Of a stretch of DNA of 64,000 nt, positions 48,643-57,955 are shown piece by piece. Each line of letters starts with the position of its first letter. Position 1 is the stretch's first letter. The notes below the pieces were generated by a model. That model saw only the letters and a list, made by a program, of their open reading frames with translations, was not told where the DNA came from and searched no databases. The stretch comes from Planctomycetota bacterium (GTDB lineage: Bacteria > Planctomycetota > UBA1135 > UBA2386), in the NCBI GenBank assembly GCA_020638695.1, contig JACKIB010000010.1:62001-126000 (forward strand), read 5' to 3'. The translations under genes and the position numbers were made by a program.

Positions 48643-50046
48643 GTGAAGACCGCGCTGTCGTTCGTGGCCGGGGCCCTGTTGGTCCTGCTCCTGCAGCAGT
48701 TCTTCCACCCGCTGCGGCCCGCGCCGGTCGGCCAGCCGATCGACTCGGTCGACTCCGTCACGCCGCGCATCGACGCACTCGAGGCGCGCATCGATCGCCT
48801 GCAGCGCGAGCTCGAATTCGCCCGCGCCGCGTCCGCCCGGCAGGTCGTTCCCGCGCCAACGCCGCAGCCGGCCGCCGGGGGCCAGCCCGGGACCGCGGCG
48901 CCTCCGGTGGGTGGTCTGGACTCGGCCCGGCGCTACCTGCAGCTGTACGTCGCGTCGTTCGAGCGCGAACCCGACGGGAGCGAGTTCTTTCGGCTCGCGG
49001 TCGAGGGTCTGGCTGCCGAGCTGGTCGAGGAGATCGCAGCGCTGGTGCGCGATGGCGAGCGTCCGTTCGCGCTGCGCAAGCGCCTGATCGCGATCCTCGG
49101 TCAGAGTGCATTCCGCGGCGACCCGCGGGTGCGAGGTGCGCTACTCGACGTCACTCGGGTCGGACCCGGGGCGATCTCGGTGGTGGCGCTGCACGCCTTG
49201 CGGCGGGTCGGCACCGAGGCGGACGTCGGCGCCCTGGAGGCGTCGTTCGCCGGCCTGGATCCACCCGGTCGCGCCGCGGCGCTCGCGTGCCTGGTCGAGC
49301 TGGCCGGTGCCTCCGCCAACGCATCTCTGCTGAGACTGCTGCGGGGGGCGACCGATCCCGAGGTACGCGCGCAGATTCTCGCGCACGTGCGTCCGGACGA
49401 TGTCGAAGGAGCATTGGCGGTGCTGCGCGAGGGATTCGGCGGCGACGTCCCCGAGCGTCTGGCCGCGGCACACCGGCTGGCCGGCATGCACGGCGCGCCG
49501 TTCGTGGCGTTGGTCGAGTCGCAGCTCGCGGTGGAGCGCGACGACCGTGTGCGGGCCGCGCTGACGCGCAGCCGCTCGGCGCTCAGTCGACTGCCGAACC
49601 ACCACCCGCTGCAGGCGACCGGGCAACCGAACTCGGATGCGCAGGTCGACAGCGTCACCGCGTGGGCCACCGCGCAACCCAACGCGGGCATCGAGTGGCT
49701 GGAGGTAGGCTTCGATCGGCCGATGCGCGGCGCCACGCTGCACATCCACGAGGTTCTCGCCCCGGGGGCGGTGGTCGAGGTCCGCGGCGTCGCGGTCGAC
49801 GGACGTGTGCACACTCTGTGGCGGGGCACCGACCCGACCCGAGTCCCCGGCGTGTTCTCGGTCCCGCTGCAACCCATCGCGTCCCCGTTGCGACGCGTGC
49901 GGATCGTCCTCGACACGCGCCTGCGCGACGGTTGGAACGAGATCGACGCCGTGCAGTTGGTCGGGCCCGATGGCAGCTCGTGGGCGACCACCGCCACCGC
50001 GAGCAGCTACTATGGGGCGGGCCAGCGCGGGTTTCGCTCCCGGTGA
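48643..50046 (+). CDS. Membrane-anchored HEAT-like repeat protein with C-terminal discoidin-like domain
   Basis: 467 residues from a GTG start. An N-terminal membrane helix (ALSFVAGALLVLLLQQFF) is followed by a coiled coil (DALEARIDRLQRELEFARA) and a Pro/Ala linker. About 95-325 is a set of helical HEAT-like repeats (LRKRLIAILGQSAFRGD, ALHALRRVGTEADVGALEASFAG, GRAAALACLVELAG). The last 135 residues look like a jelly-roll (discoidin/NPCBM type: WLEVGFDRPMRGATLHIHEVL, VRIVLDTRLRDGWNEIDAVQLVG). It probably binds protein and glycan at the envelope. Its stop overlaps the start of a glycosyltransferase gene (GTGA), making it the head of a glycan operon. Confidence 0.75.
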   Translation: MKTALSFVAGALLVLLLQQFFHPLRPAPVGQPIDSVDSVTPRIDALEARIDRLQRELEFARAASARQVVPAPTPQPAAGGQPGTAAPPVGGLDSARRYLQLYVASFEREPDGSEFFRLAVEGLAAELVEEIAALVRDGERPFALRKRLIAILGQSAFRGDPRVRGALLDVTRVGPGAISVVALHALRRVGTEADVGALEASFAGLDPPGRAAALACLVELAGASANASLLRLLRGATDPEVRAQILAHVRPDDVEGALAVLREGFGGDVPERLAAAHRLAGMHGAPFVALVESQLAVERDDRVRAALTRSRSALSRLPNHHPLQATGQPNSDAQVDSVTAWATAQPNAGIEWLEVGFDRPMRGATLHIHEVLAPGAVVEVRGVAVDGRVHTLWRGTDPTRVPGVFSVPLQPIASPLRRVRIVLDTRLRDGWNEIDAVQLVGPDGSSWATTATASSYYGAGQRGFRSR

Positions 50047-52616
50047 GCAAGCTGTGGTGGCTGACGCGGTTGGCGGTCGCGAAGATGCGCGAGGGGCCGG
50101 GTCCGTGGCTGCGCGCGGTGCGACGGGGCCTGTTCGATGCGCTGCCGCCGGGGTGGAAGGCGAACCTGGCGCGCCGTCGCTTCCGCATTCCCGAGCATCG
50201 GCGGTTGCGCGTCGCGGCAGCGGGCACGGTGCTCGAGCGTGCGGGTGAGACGGCGGTCGTGCTGCCGGTGTTCAACCACGCGGCGTTGCTCGGCGAGAGC
50301 ATCGCCAGCGTGCTCGCGCAGCAGGACGCCGCGTTCGAGCTGATCCTGCTCGACGACGGCTCGACGGACGGGATCGACGCCGTGCTGCAGCAATTCGCCG
50401 GTGATGCGCGGTTGCGGATCCTGCGCCAGCCGAACCGCGGGTTGCCCGCCGCACTGAGCAACGCATTCCGCTTTGCCGCCGGCGAGTTCCGCACCTGGAC
50501 CTCGGCCGACAACCTGATGGAACCGCCTCAGCTGGCTCGGCTGGGCGCTTTCCTCCGCCAGCACCCGGCGTCCGCGATGGTGTATGCCGACTACACGGTG
50601 ATCGATGCCTCCGGTCAGCCCCTGCGCGGTTCCGACTTCCGGCCGCAGAACCGACGCTCACCCGAGTCGAGCGAGGTTCGCCTGCCGCGCAGCACGGCGA
50701 CGTTGAACGTGCTGCAGGACAACTTCATCGGCGCGTGCTTCCTCTACCGCGGATGGGTCGGGCGGCTGATCGGCGGCTATTCGTCGAAGATGGGCGTCGA
50801 GGACTACGACTACTGGATGCGGGTCAATGCCGAGTTCGGCATCGAGCATCTCGGCACCGACGAGCTGCTGTACCGGTACCGCTGGCACGACAACAGCTTG
50901 AACGCGCGGGCCAAGGAGTTGGCGTTGTTCGAGATCGGCGCCGGTTTGATGGCGCACGAGCGCACGCGGGCGGCATGGCGTGCCGAGCCGTGGACCGTGC
51001 TCGAGCGGGGTGAGCCGCCGATGCCGGATGCCTCGGGGTTGCATCTGCGCGCGCCAGGCAGCAACGGGACTGCGCCTGCCGAGGTGGTGCCCAAGACCCT
51101 GCTGTGCACCGCGGCTGCCACGCTCGAGCCGGAAGGGCTCGCGCGGTTGCCGGACCAGGTCGTGATCTCTCTCGACTGGGACGCGGCGCGGGTCCACGCG
51201 TACCGGTGGGGGCGGCGGCTGCGCGACCCGCGGTTGGTGCACTTCACCGGTGAGCCGGAGGTCGCCGAAGTGTTGGCACTGTTCACCGACAAGGTGTTCG
51301 AGGTGGCCGATGCGGAGCAGCGGCGGGCGATCGCGGAGGCGTTCGGCAACGAGCTCGTCTGTGCGCGGCGCACCGGGTCGGTCGATTCCGTTCCGCTGCC
51401 CAACGTGTGGACCGCGCCCGGGCGGCGGCGTCGCGTCCTGTTGCAGGTCGATGATTTCGTGCAGGGCGGGCTCGAATGCGTGGTGCTCGACCAGGCGCGG
51501 CTGCTGCGTGCGCGCGACTTCGACGTCTCGCTGCTCGCGTTGGGGTCACTGGGCACGATGGCCGATCGTGCGCGTGCCGCGGGCCTCGAGCCGCGCGTGC
51601 TGGATGTGAAGACCGCCGCGGCCTACCGCGCCGAACTCGACGCAAGCCGTGCCGAGTTGGTGCTGGCGCACCACAGCCTGTTCGGTGGCGAGGTTGCCCG
51701 CGAGCGCGGGGTTCCGTTCGTGCAGACCCTGCACAACACCTACCACTGGCTGTACCCCGACGACATCGACGCGTGGCGGCGGGCGGACGCGGCGACCAGC
51801 GCGTACGTGCACGTCTCGGCCAACGTGGCCCGCTTCGCGCACGAACGTCTCGGCTTGTCGCGCGGCAACAGTCTGGTGGTCGACAACGGCGTCGCGTTGC
51901 CGCCGCCCGGACCGCTCCGCGATGTCGCTGCACTGCGTCGCACTTTCGGCTTGGAGCTCGACGACTACGTGTTGCTGCACGTCGCCTCGATCTACCCACC
52001 CAAGGCCCAGTACTGGGTCGCTCAGGCGCTCGCCGCGGCCCGGGCACGCGAACCGCGGCTCAAGGTCGTGCTGCTCGGTCGATCGATGAACGACCGCTAC
52101 GAAACGGAGTTGCAGCAGCTGATCTCGACGCTTGGGTTGCAAGGTGCTCTTCTTCCGGTCGGTTTCCACGCCGATACCGAGCCGTTCTATGCGCTGGCCG
52201 ACGCGCTGCTGCTGCCGTCGTACTGGGAGGGCTGCAGCCTGGCGATCGCCGAGGCGCTGGTGCGCGGGTTGCCGTGCGTGGCGACCGACGTCGGCGCCGC
52301 CCGCGACCAACTGCGTGACGGCGAAGGTCTGGTGATCGAACCTCCGGCGCCGGTCGGTGAGCTCGATTTCGGCAACCTCAGTGGCTACCTGGCGCGCCCG
52401 CGCGACGGCTTCGTCGACGACCTCGCGGCAGCGATGCTGCAAGCTGCGCAGACCCTGCGTCGCCTGCCCGACGACCCGCGGCGGCAGGCGCGCTTCGACG
52501 TCGAAGGCGTCGGCGAGCGCTACGCGCGGATCCTCGCGTGGTTGATCGACGGGGGGCGCCCCGCGCCGGCGCGCGTGTTTGCTTGGGCGGAGTGGCGCGA
52601 CGGAGAGCTGTGGTGA
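50043..52616 (+). CDS. Two-domain glycosyltransferase (GT2 fused to GT4)
   Basis: 857 residues from a GTG overlapping the HEAT protein stop. The first half (about 70-310) is a GT2 (TAVVLPVFNHAALLGESI, LILLDDGSTDGIDAVLQQF, DNFIGACFLYRG, EDYDYWMRVNAEFG). The second half (about 460-845) is a GT4/GT-B enzyme (LLQVDDFVQGGLECVVLDQAR, VSANVARFAHERLGL, VLLHVASIYPPKAQYWVAQAL, SYWEGCSLAIAEALVRGLPCV with the E-x7-E motif). The linker is about 150 residues. It should add two sugars in sequence. The stop overlaps the next glycosyltransferase start. Confidence 0.9.
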   Translation: MSKLWWLTRLAVAKMREGPGPWLRAVRRGLFDALPPGWKANLARRRFRIPEHRRLRVAAAGTVLERAGETAVVLPVFNHAALLGESIASVLAQQDAAFELILLDDGSTDGIDAVLQQFAGDARLRILRQPNRGLPAALSNAFRFAAGEFRTWTSADNLMEPPQLARLGAFLRQHPASAMVYADYTVIDASGQPLRGSDFRPQNRRSPESSEVRLPRSTATLNVLQDNFIGACFLYRGWVGRLIGGYSSKMGVEDYDYWMRVNAEFGIEHLGTDELLYRYRWHDNSLNARAKELALFEIGAGLMAHERTRAAWRAEPWTVLERGEPPMPDASGLHLRAPGSNGTAPAEVVPKTLLCTAAATLEPEGLARLPDQVVISLDWDAARVHAYRWGRRLRDPRLVHFTGEPEVAEVLALFTDKVFEVADAEQRRAIAEAFGNELVCARRTGSVDSVPLPNVWTAPGRRRRVLLQVDDFVQGGLECVVLDQARLLRARDFDVSLLALGSLGTMADRARAAGLEPRVLDVKTAAAYRAELDASRAELVLAHHSLFGGEVARERGVPFVQTLHNTYHWLYPDDIDAWRRADAATSAYVHVSANVARFAHERLGLSRGNSLVVDNGVALPPPGPLRDVAALRRTFGLELDDYVLLHVASIYPPKAQYWVAQALAAARAREPRLKVVLLGRSMNDRYETELQQLISTLGLQGALLPVGFHADTEPFYALADALLLPSYWEGCSLAIAEALVRGLPCVATDVGAARDQLRDGEGLVIEPPAPVGELDFGNLSGYLARPRDGFVDDLAAAMLQAAQTLRRLPDDPRRQARFDVEGVGERYARILAWLIDGGRPAPARVFAWAEWRDGELW

Positions 52617-53446
52617 GCCGACCGCGGATCACCGTGGTGACCCCGGTGCGCGACCCGCATCCGGTGCACTTCCCGCAGGCGGTCGAGAGCTTGTTGGCGC
52701 AGTCGATGGGGGACTTCGAGCACCTGGTGGTCGAGGATGCAGGCGAATTCCCGGGGCGAGCAGTGCCCCGGCACGAGGTCGCCGGGTTGCTCGAGCGGTT
52801 CCGAGACCGCCGGATCCGCCACATCGTCCACCGCGACGCGGGGATCGCCAGCGCGCGCAACCGCGGCCTTGCCGAGGCGCGCGGTGAGCTCGTGGCGATG
52901 CTCGATGCCGACGACGAGTGCATTGCCGAGCGGCTGGCGCTGCAGTGCGACGCGATGGAGCGCGACCCGCAGCTCGCGGTACTCGGTGGTCAGTTGTTGG
53001 CGATCGACGAGCAGGGACGCGCCCTCGGGACGCGCGCCTACCCGCTCACCCACGAGGAGATAGTCAGCCAAATGCCCCGCTTCAACCCGATCGCGCAGCC
53101 GAGCGTGGTAGTGCGTGCCGCGGTGGTGCACGAAGCGGGCGGCTACCGAGCGAGGACCTGTGAGGACTACGACCTGTGGTCTCGGCTGGCGGTTCGCGGC
53201 GCACGATTCGCCAACCACCCGCAAATCCTCGTGCGCTACCGCCTACACGCGGCCTCGATGAAGCGCCGCAAGCTGCGTGCATCGCTGCGCGACACCGTCG
53301 CGATCAAGCGCGAGCACTGGCGCTCGGTGCTCGGTTTCCGCGGCCACCTGAGGATCGCCGGTGAATGCGCCCTGCTGTGCCTGCCGGCCGCCGTGGTCAC
53401 ACACTTGTTCCGACGATTGTCGTTTCGTCCCGTCGACGCTCCGTGA
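52613..53446 (+). CDS. Family 2 glycosyltransferase
   Basis: 277 residues from a GTG overlapping the previous stop (GTGA). GT2 motifs: ITVVTPVRDPHPVHFPQAVESLL, DAGIASARNRGLAEARGELVAMLDADDE (DxD), and EDYDLWSRLAVRGARFA. No membrane segment apart from a weak C-terminal hydrophobic stretch (AGECALLCLPAAVVTHLF). Part of the overlapping glycan operon. Confidence 0.9.
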   Translation: MSRPRITVVTPVRDPHPVHFPQAVESLLAQSMGDFEHLVVEDAGEFPGRAVPRHEVAGLLERFRDRRIRHIVHRDAGIASARNRGLAEARGELVAMLDADDECIAERLALQCDAMERDPQLAVLGGQLLAIDEQGRALGTRAYPLTHEEIVSQMPRFNPIAQPSVVVRAAVVHEAGGYRARTCEDYDLWSRLAVRGARFANHPQILVRYRLHAASMKRRKLRASLRDTVAIKREHWRSVLGFRGHLRIAGECALLCLPAAVVTHLFRRLSFRPVDAP

Positions 53447-54612
53447 AGTCGCTGCGGATCGTCCGGGTGCTTCCGTTCTTCGCTCCGGCAACCCGGTTCG
53501 GTGGCGTCGTGGCGCAGGCTGCGACCGTGTGCCGCGCGTTGGCGGAGCGCGGGCACCGCGTCCAGGTGGTGACCACCGACCACGGAGTCGGGGAGTCGGT
53601 ACCGCGCGGTCGGTTCGTCGATTGGCACGGCTGTTCGGTCTACTACGCGCCCACGCGCCCGTGGCACCGCGTCGTTCCGTACTGGAGCCCGACCATGCGG
53701 CCGGCGCTCGAGCAAGTGCTGCCGGGCGCCGATGTGTGCTGCCTCAACGTCGGGTTGACGCTGGCCAACCGCATGGCGCAGGCGATCGCCGCGGCCTCGG
53801 GGGTGCCGTGTGTCTACAACGCCGAGGGCGCGCTGTGCCCGGTGCGCCTGCGGCTCAAGGCGTGGCGCAAGCGGGTGTTCCTGACGTTGGTCGAGCGACC
53901 GCTGCTGCGCCGCGTCGCGATGTGCCAAGCGCTCACCGGCAAGGACGTGCACGACCTCGCAGCCCTCGGTGTGCCGGATGCGCGCATCGCTCTGGTGCCG
54001 AACGCGGTGGAGCCCGCGGTGCCCGGCGACGCCGCGCGGTTCCGCGCCCGCTTCGGTATCGACGCCGCGCGCGACATCGTGCTGTTCCTCGGTCGCCTGC
54101 ACCGGATCAAGGGGATCGACGTGCTGATCGATGCGTTCGCCGCATCCGACCCGGCGGGCGCCACCCTGGTGGTCGCCGGTCCCGACGACGGCGTGGGGCC
54201 TGCCCTCGATCGGCAGATCGCAGCCCGCGGGGTGGTGGATCGGGTGGTGCGAACCGGGCACCTCGACGCGGCCGGCAAGGCCGATGCGCTCGCCGCCGCG
54301 CAGGTGTTCGTGCTGCCGTCGCGCACCGAAGGGTTGCCGGTCGCGGTCTTGGAGGCACTGGCTGCCGGCCTGCCGAGCCTCGTGTCGACCGCCTGCAACG
54401 TGCCGGAGGTCGAGACCGCCGGGGCGGGGCGGGTGTTGCCGTGCGACCCCAACGCGTTCGCCCGCGCGCTGCGGGAACTGCTCGACGACCCGGCCCAACG
54501 CCGCGCCATGGGACAGCGCGCCGTCGAGCTGGCGGAGCGGTCCTTCTCGGTCGAACGCGTGATCGAGCATCTGGAGGCGCTCTACGCGCGGGTCGCGGCG
54601 GGCTCGGCGTGA
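53443..54612 (+). CDS. Family 4 glycosyltransferase
   Basis: 389 residues from a GTG overlapping the previous stop. GT-B fold: RIVRVLPFFAPATRFGGVVAQAATV at the N-terminus, ALVPNAVEP, VLFLGRLHRIKGIDVLIDAFA, TLVVAGPDDGVGPAL, and FVLPSRTEGLPVAVLEALAAGLPSLVS (E-x7-E). A retaining transferase of the GT4 group. Position after two other transferase genes suggests a shared pathway. Confidence 0.92.
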   Translation: MKSLRIVRVLPFFAPATRFGGVVAQAATVCRALAERGHRVQVVTTDHGVGESVPRGRFVDWHGCSVYYAPTRPWHRVVPYWSPTMRPALEQVLPGADVCCLNVGLTLANRMAQAIAAASGVPCVYNAEGALCPVRLRLKAWRKRVFLTLVERPLLRRVAMCQALTGKDVHDLAALGVPDARIALVPNAVEPAVPGDAARFRARFGIDAARDIVLFLGRLHRIKGIDVLIDAFAASDPAGATLVVAGPDDGVGPALDRQIAARGVVDRVVRTGHLDAAGKADALAAAQVFVLPSRTEGLPVAVLEALAAGLPSLVSTACNVPEVETAGAGRVLPCDPNAFARALRELLDDPAQRRAMGQRAVELAERSFSVERVIEHLEALYARVAAGSA

Positions 54613-54644
54613 ACCTTCAGCCGCTGGCCGGTACCGTCGCGTCG

Positions 54645-55958
54645 ATGGTCCCGCACCCTACCCGCACCGCTTCTCGAATCCTGCGATCCGCTGTCGCGGT
54701 GGCTGCCCTTGGGGGCGGTGCCGCGGCGCAGCAGGCATACCTCGACGCCCAACTCGACGACTTGGTGCGCTTCTACCAGGAGCTCCACGCCAACCCGGAG
54801 CTGTCGTTCCGCGAGAAGAACACCGCCAAGCGCCTCGCCGCGGCACTGCGCCAGGCCGGAGCCGAGGTGACCGAGGGCGTCGGTGGCCACGGTCTGGTCG
54901 GGATGCTCACCAACGGCGATGGTCCGCTGGTGATGGTGCGCGCCGATCTCGATGCGCTGCCGATCGCGGAGAAGACGGGCTTGCCGTACCGCTCGAAGAT
55001 CTACACCGAGGATGGTGAGGGGCGGGCGGCCGGGATCATGCACGCGTGCGGTCACGACATCCACATGACCAACTTGGTCGGCGTCGCGCGCTGGTTGGTA
55101 GCCCACCGCGACCGGTGGCGCGGCCGAGTGATGCTGCTCGGGCAGCCCGCCGAAGAGCGTTCCGGTGGCGCCCGCGCGATGCTCGACGCCGGCCTGTTCC
55201 GGCGTTTCGGCAAGCCGGTTGCCGGTCTGGCGATCCACGTCAGCCACGACCTCGCGGCGGGATCGATCGGGTTCGGCGCCGGAGCGATGATGGCCAACGT
55301 CGACAGCGTCGACGTGACGATGTTCGGCCGAGGTGGTCACGGCGCGGCACCGCACTTGACCATCGATCCGATCGTCCAGGCCGCGCAGCTGGTGCTGCAA
55401 CTGCAGACGATCGTCGCCCGCGAGATCGATCCCACCGAACCCGCGGTGATCACCGTGGGCTCGATCCACGGTGGGCAGAAGCACAACATCATCGCTGACC
55501 GCTGCCAGCTGCAGCTCACGGTGCGCAGCTACTCCGACGCGGTGCGCGAGCACCTCAAGCAGGGCATCGTGCGCAAAGCAAAGGCGGTGGCTGCCGGTGC
55601 GCGGGCACCCGAACCCGCGGTTGCGTTCTCCGAAGCGACGCCTGCGCTCATCAACGATGCGCAGCTGGTCGCGCGGTGCGTCGCGGCGATGCGCAAGGAG
55701 CTCGGTGACGACAAGGTCGTGCCGGTATCGCGGGTGATGACTGCAGAGGACTTCGGTCGCTTCGGCCGCGCCGGCGTGCCGATCTTCATGTTCCGCGTCG
55801 GAAGTGTCGCGGCGGAACGGTTGGCGGAGTTCCGGCGCAAGGCCGAGCCGCCGCCCTCCCTGCACTCCGGCACCTACTACCCCGACGCCAAGCCGACCCT
55901 GCGGGCGAGCATCCGCGCGACCGTGGCGGCACTGGGTGCGCTGCTCGGCGGACACTGA
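54645..55958 (+). CDS. Secreted M20-family amidohydrolase
   Basis: 437 residues from the ATG at 54645, which starts a signal peptide (ASRILRSAVAVAALGGGAAAQ). A GTG at 54609 overlapping the previous stop is the alternative and would keep the overlap chain. Metal site H-x-C-G-H-D-x-H at 133-140 (MHACGHDIHMT), a catalytic Glu in GQPAEERSGGA, and the dimerisation domain with FGRGGHGAAPHLTIDP. It is close to IAA-amino acid/hippurate hydrolases and N-acyl amino acid deacetylases. Hydrolysis of an N-acyl bond in the periplasm, perhaps of a peptidoglycan- or glycan-linked acyl amino acid (inference). Confidence 0.9.
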   Translation: MVPHPTRTASRILRSAVAVAALGGGAAAQQAYLDAQLDDLVRFYQELHANPELSFREKNTAKRLAAALRQAGAEVTEGVGGHGLVGMLTNGDGPLVMVRADLDALPIAEKTGLPYRSKIYTEDGEGRAAGIMHACGHDIHMTNLVGVARWLVAHRDRWRGRVMLLGQPAEERSGGARAMLDAGLFRRFGKPVAGLAIHVSHDLAAGSIGFGAGAMMANVDSVDVTMFGRGGHGAAPHLTIDPIVQAAQLVLQLQTIVAREIDPTEPAVITVGSIHGGQKHNIIADRCQLQLTVRSYSDAVREHLKQGIVRKAKAVAAGARAPEPAVAFSEATPALINDAQLVARCVAAMRKELGDDKVVPVSRVMTAEDFGRFGRAGVPIFMFRVGSVAAERLAEFRRKAEPPPSLHSGTYYPDAKPTLRASIRATVAALGALLGGH

Positions 55959-56145
55959 GCTGCAGGTGCCGCGGATCGTGCCGGCACGCGAAGAATCGCG
56001 GGTACCTTCCAGAACACCTGGGCGGCTGATTCTCGAGCGGGCAGCGGCACCGGAAGCTCCAACGAGCAAGCGGCCGAGGCCTCATGGCGGCGCGGAGCGC
56101 CGCGTTCACCCAAGTCCTTGGGTGCGGCCTGGGCCGCGATGACGG

Positions 56146-57603
56146 CTATCCTCCGTTCGCACCCGCTGCGGCGCCGCGGTTCGCGATCTCCGCGATCTCC
56201 CCGAGCAACTCGCGCAGCAGCCCTTCGCCGGTGAACGGGTTCATGAACGTCGTTCGCAGCCACGCCGCCCCGCGCAGGCGCGTCTGCACCACGTAGAACC
56301 GGCCGCCCGCTACCACGCCGGCGCGAATCCGCTGCTGCACCGCGTCGAGGTCGCCGGCCCCCGGGTGGAGGAAGCGGAAGCACACGATGTTGCACTCCGG
56401 CTCGGTCGCGAGTTCGAACCGTCCGTCTTCGCGCAGCAGCCGGGCAAACGTACGTGCCGTCGCGATCATCCCGTCCACGGCCTCACCGAACAGGCGCGTT
56501 CCCAGGCAGCGCAGCGCCAGCCATGCGGTCGTGCCGAGCCCGCGTTTGGTGCACTCCAGGGTTCGCCGGCCGAGGTCGAACGACATGGCGGCCGGGCCGT
56601 CGTCGAACAGGTAATCGGCGCGCTGGGCGAACGCACCGGCGCTGTGGCGTGCGTCCCGGAACACCACTCCGGTGTTGAGCGCCGGCAACATCAGCATCTT
56701 GTGCAGGTCCCACACCACCGAGTCGGCGCGTTCGATGCCGCGCAGCGTCGCACGGTGCCGCTCGCTCACCAGCAGCGAGGCGCCGTGAGCGCCGTCGACG
56801 TGCAGCCACAGACCGTGTGCGGCGCAGAACTCCGCCACTTCATCGAGCGGGTCGAACGTGCCGGTCGCGGTCGAGCAGGCATTGGCGACCACCGCGAATA
56901 CCCTGCGCCCCGCGGCGTTCGCCTCGCGCAGCGCATCCTCGAGCGCCGGGCGGCGCATGCGGAACTGCGCGTCGGTGTGCACCGCCATCACCCCGCCGCC
57001 GCCGAGACCCATCACCCGTGCGGCCCGATCGATGCAGTAGTGGCTCTGGTCGGAGGTCAGCACCGCGCTCTCGTTCCCCGAACCCTGCTGCCAGGCGTCG
57101 ACTCCGCCGTTCGCCTGGCGGGCGGCGAGCAGTGCGGTGAGGTTGCCGAGCGATCCACCGTGGGTGAGCACCCCGCCGGCACCCTCCGGGAAGCCGATGC
57201 GACGCGCCAGCCAGGCGACCACGCGGTGTTCCATCGCGGTGTGCACCTGCCCCATCTCGTAGACCGCCATGCCGTTGTTGAACATCGCGTTGACCAGCTC
57301 GACCAGCGCGGCGCCCGGCAGCGGCACGGCCACCTGGTGGCCGACGTAGCCGGGGTGGTGCAAGTGGATGGAGCGCTCCAGTACCAGCAGGAGCTCCGCC
57401 CCCAGACACTGCCAGGGGTCGTCCGGGTCGGCCGGAGTATCCGGCGGATCCCCGAGTTCGCGCAGCAACTGCTCGACCGGGATCGGGGCGAGCACCGGGA
57501 TTCGTCGTTCGCCCGCGGCCGCGAGGTAGTCGGCGAGTTGATCGACGAGCGCGTGGCCGGCGCGACGGAAGGCTTCTGGTTCGAACGCGGAGGGCAGGGA
57601 CAT
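56146..57603 (-). CDS. PLP-dependent group II amino-acid decarboxylase
   Basis: 485 residues. PLP Lys302 in VVWDLHKMLMLP, Asp270 and His273 in WLHVDGAHGASL, and the stacking His188 in SDQSHYCID. Substrate-side residues around LHHPGYVGHQ are typical of the 2,4-diaminobutyrate/aromatic amino acid decarboxylase group. It removes CO2 from an L-amino acid to form an amine; substrate not predictable (DABA, tyrosine, tryptophan or DOPA are options). No diaminobutyrate aminotransferase gene is adjacent. Monocistronic; the 187 bp downstream hold nothing clear. Confidence 0.9.
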   Translation of the reverse strand: MSLPSAFEPEAFRRAGHALVDQLADYLAAAGERRIPVLAPIPVEQLLRELGDPPDTPADPDDPWQCLGAELLLVLERSIHLHHPGYVGHQVAVPLPGAALVELVNAMFNNGMAVYEMGQVHTAMEHRVVAWLARRIGFPEGAGGVLTHGGSLGNLTALLAARQANGGVDAWQQGSGNESAVLTSDQSHYCIDRAARVMGLGGGGVMAVHTDAQFRMRRPALEDALREANAAGRRVFAVVANACSTATGTFDPLDEVAEFCAAHGLWLHVDGAHGASLLVSERHRATLRGIERADSVVWDLHKMLMLPALNTGVVFRDARHSAGAFAQRADYLFDDGPAAMSFDLGRRTLECTKRGLGTTAWLALRCLGTRLFGEAVDGMIATARTFARLLREDGRFELATEPECNIVCFRFLHPGAGDLDAVQQRIRAGVVAGGRFYVVQTRLRGAAWLRTTFMNPFTGEGLLRELLGEIAEIANRGAAAGANGG

Positions 57604-57749
57604 GCGGCTGCCGGAAGGCTATCCGCTTGAGGTTCGTCGGCTCGTCGGTGTGTCGCCCGGTCCTGCTCACTGCCGTCTGTGGTGCCCTCGAATCCGGTGG
57701 ACCATCGCGGTGTTGCACTCCCGCCGTCGGGCGCGGATGCCGTTCCCCA

Positions 57750-57921
57750 AGCCCGGACGATTCATGACCGAGCTGCTGCGATCGGAAGTTCGCTGCTGGC
57801 TTCGTCGAACGTCAGAACCTGCGCCTCGACGGGAGTGCACCCCGCCTCCGGGCAGAACCTGCCGGTCTCCTTGCCAGCAACCTGGCACGATCTGGGACGC
57901 TGCTCATGAATCGTCGGGGCC
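57750..57921 (+). repeat. Repeat family B, copy 5
   Basis: About 172 bp from AGCCCGGACGATTCATGACC to GCTCATGAATCGTCGGGGC. The core blocks are all present with a few small deletions. It fills much of the 352-bp gap 57604-57955 between the divergent decarboxylase and oxygenase genes; the rest of the gap shows nothing else. Confidence 0.82.
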
Positions 57922-57955
57922 GGGTCAGGGCGGCTGCCGCTACTCTGCCCGCAGT

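Noticed and set aside
14228..57921. The regularly worded repeats as a CRISPR array
   Set aside because: Copies are about 180 bp, kilobases apart, with inverted ends, not short repeats with unique spacers, and no cas gene is present.
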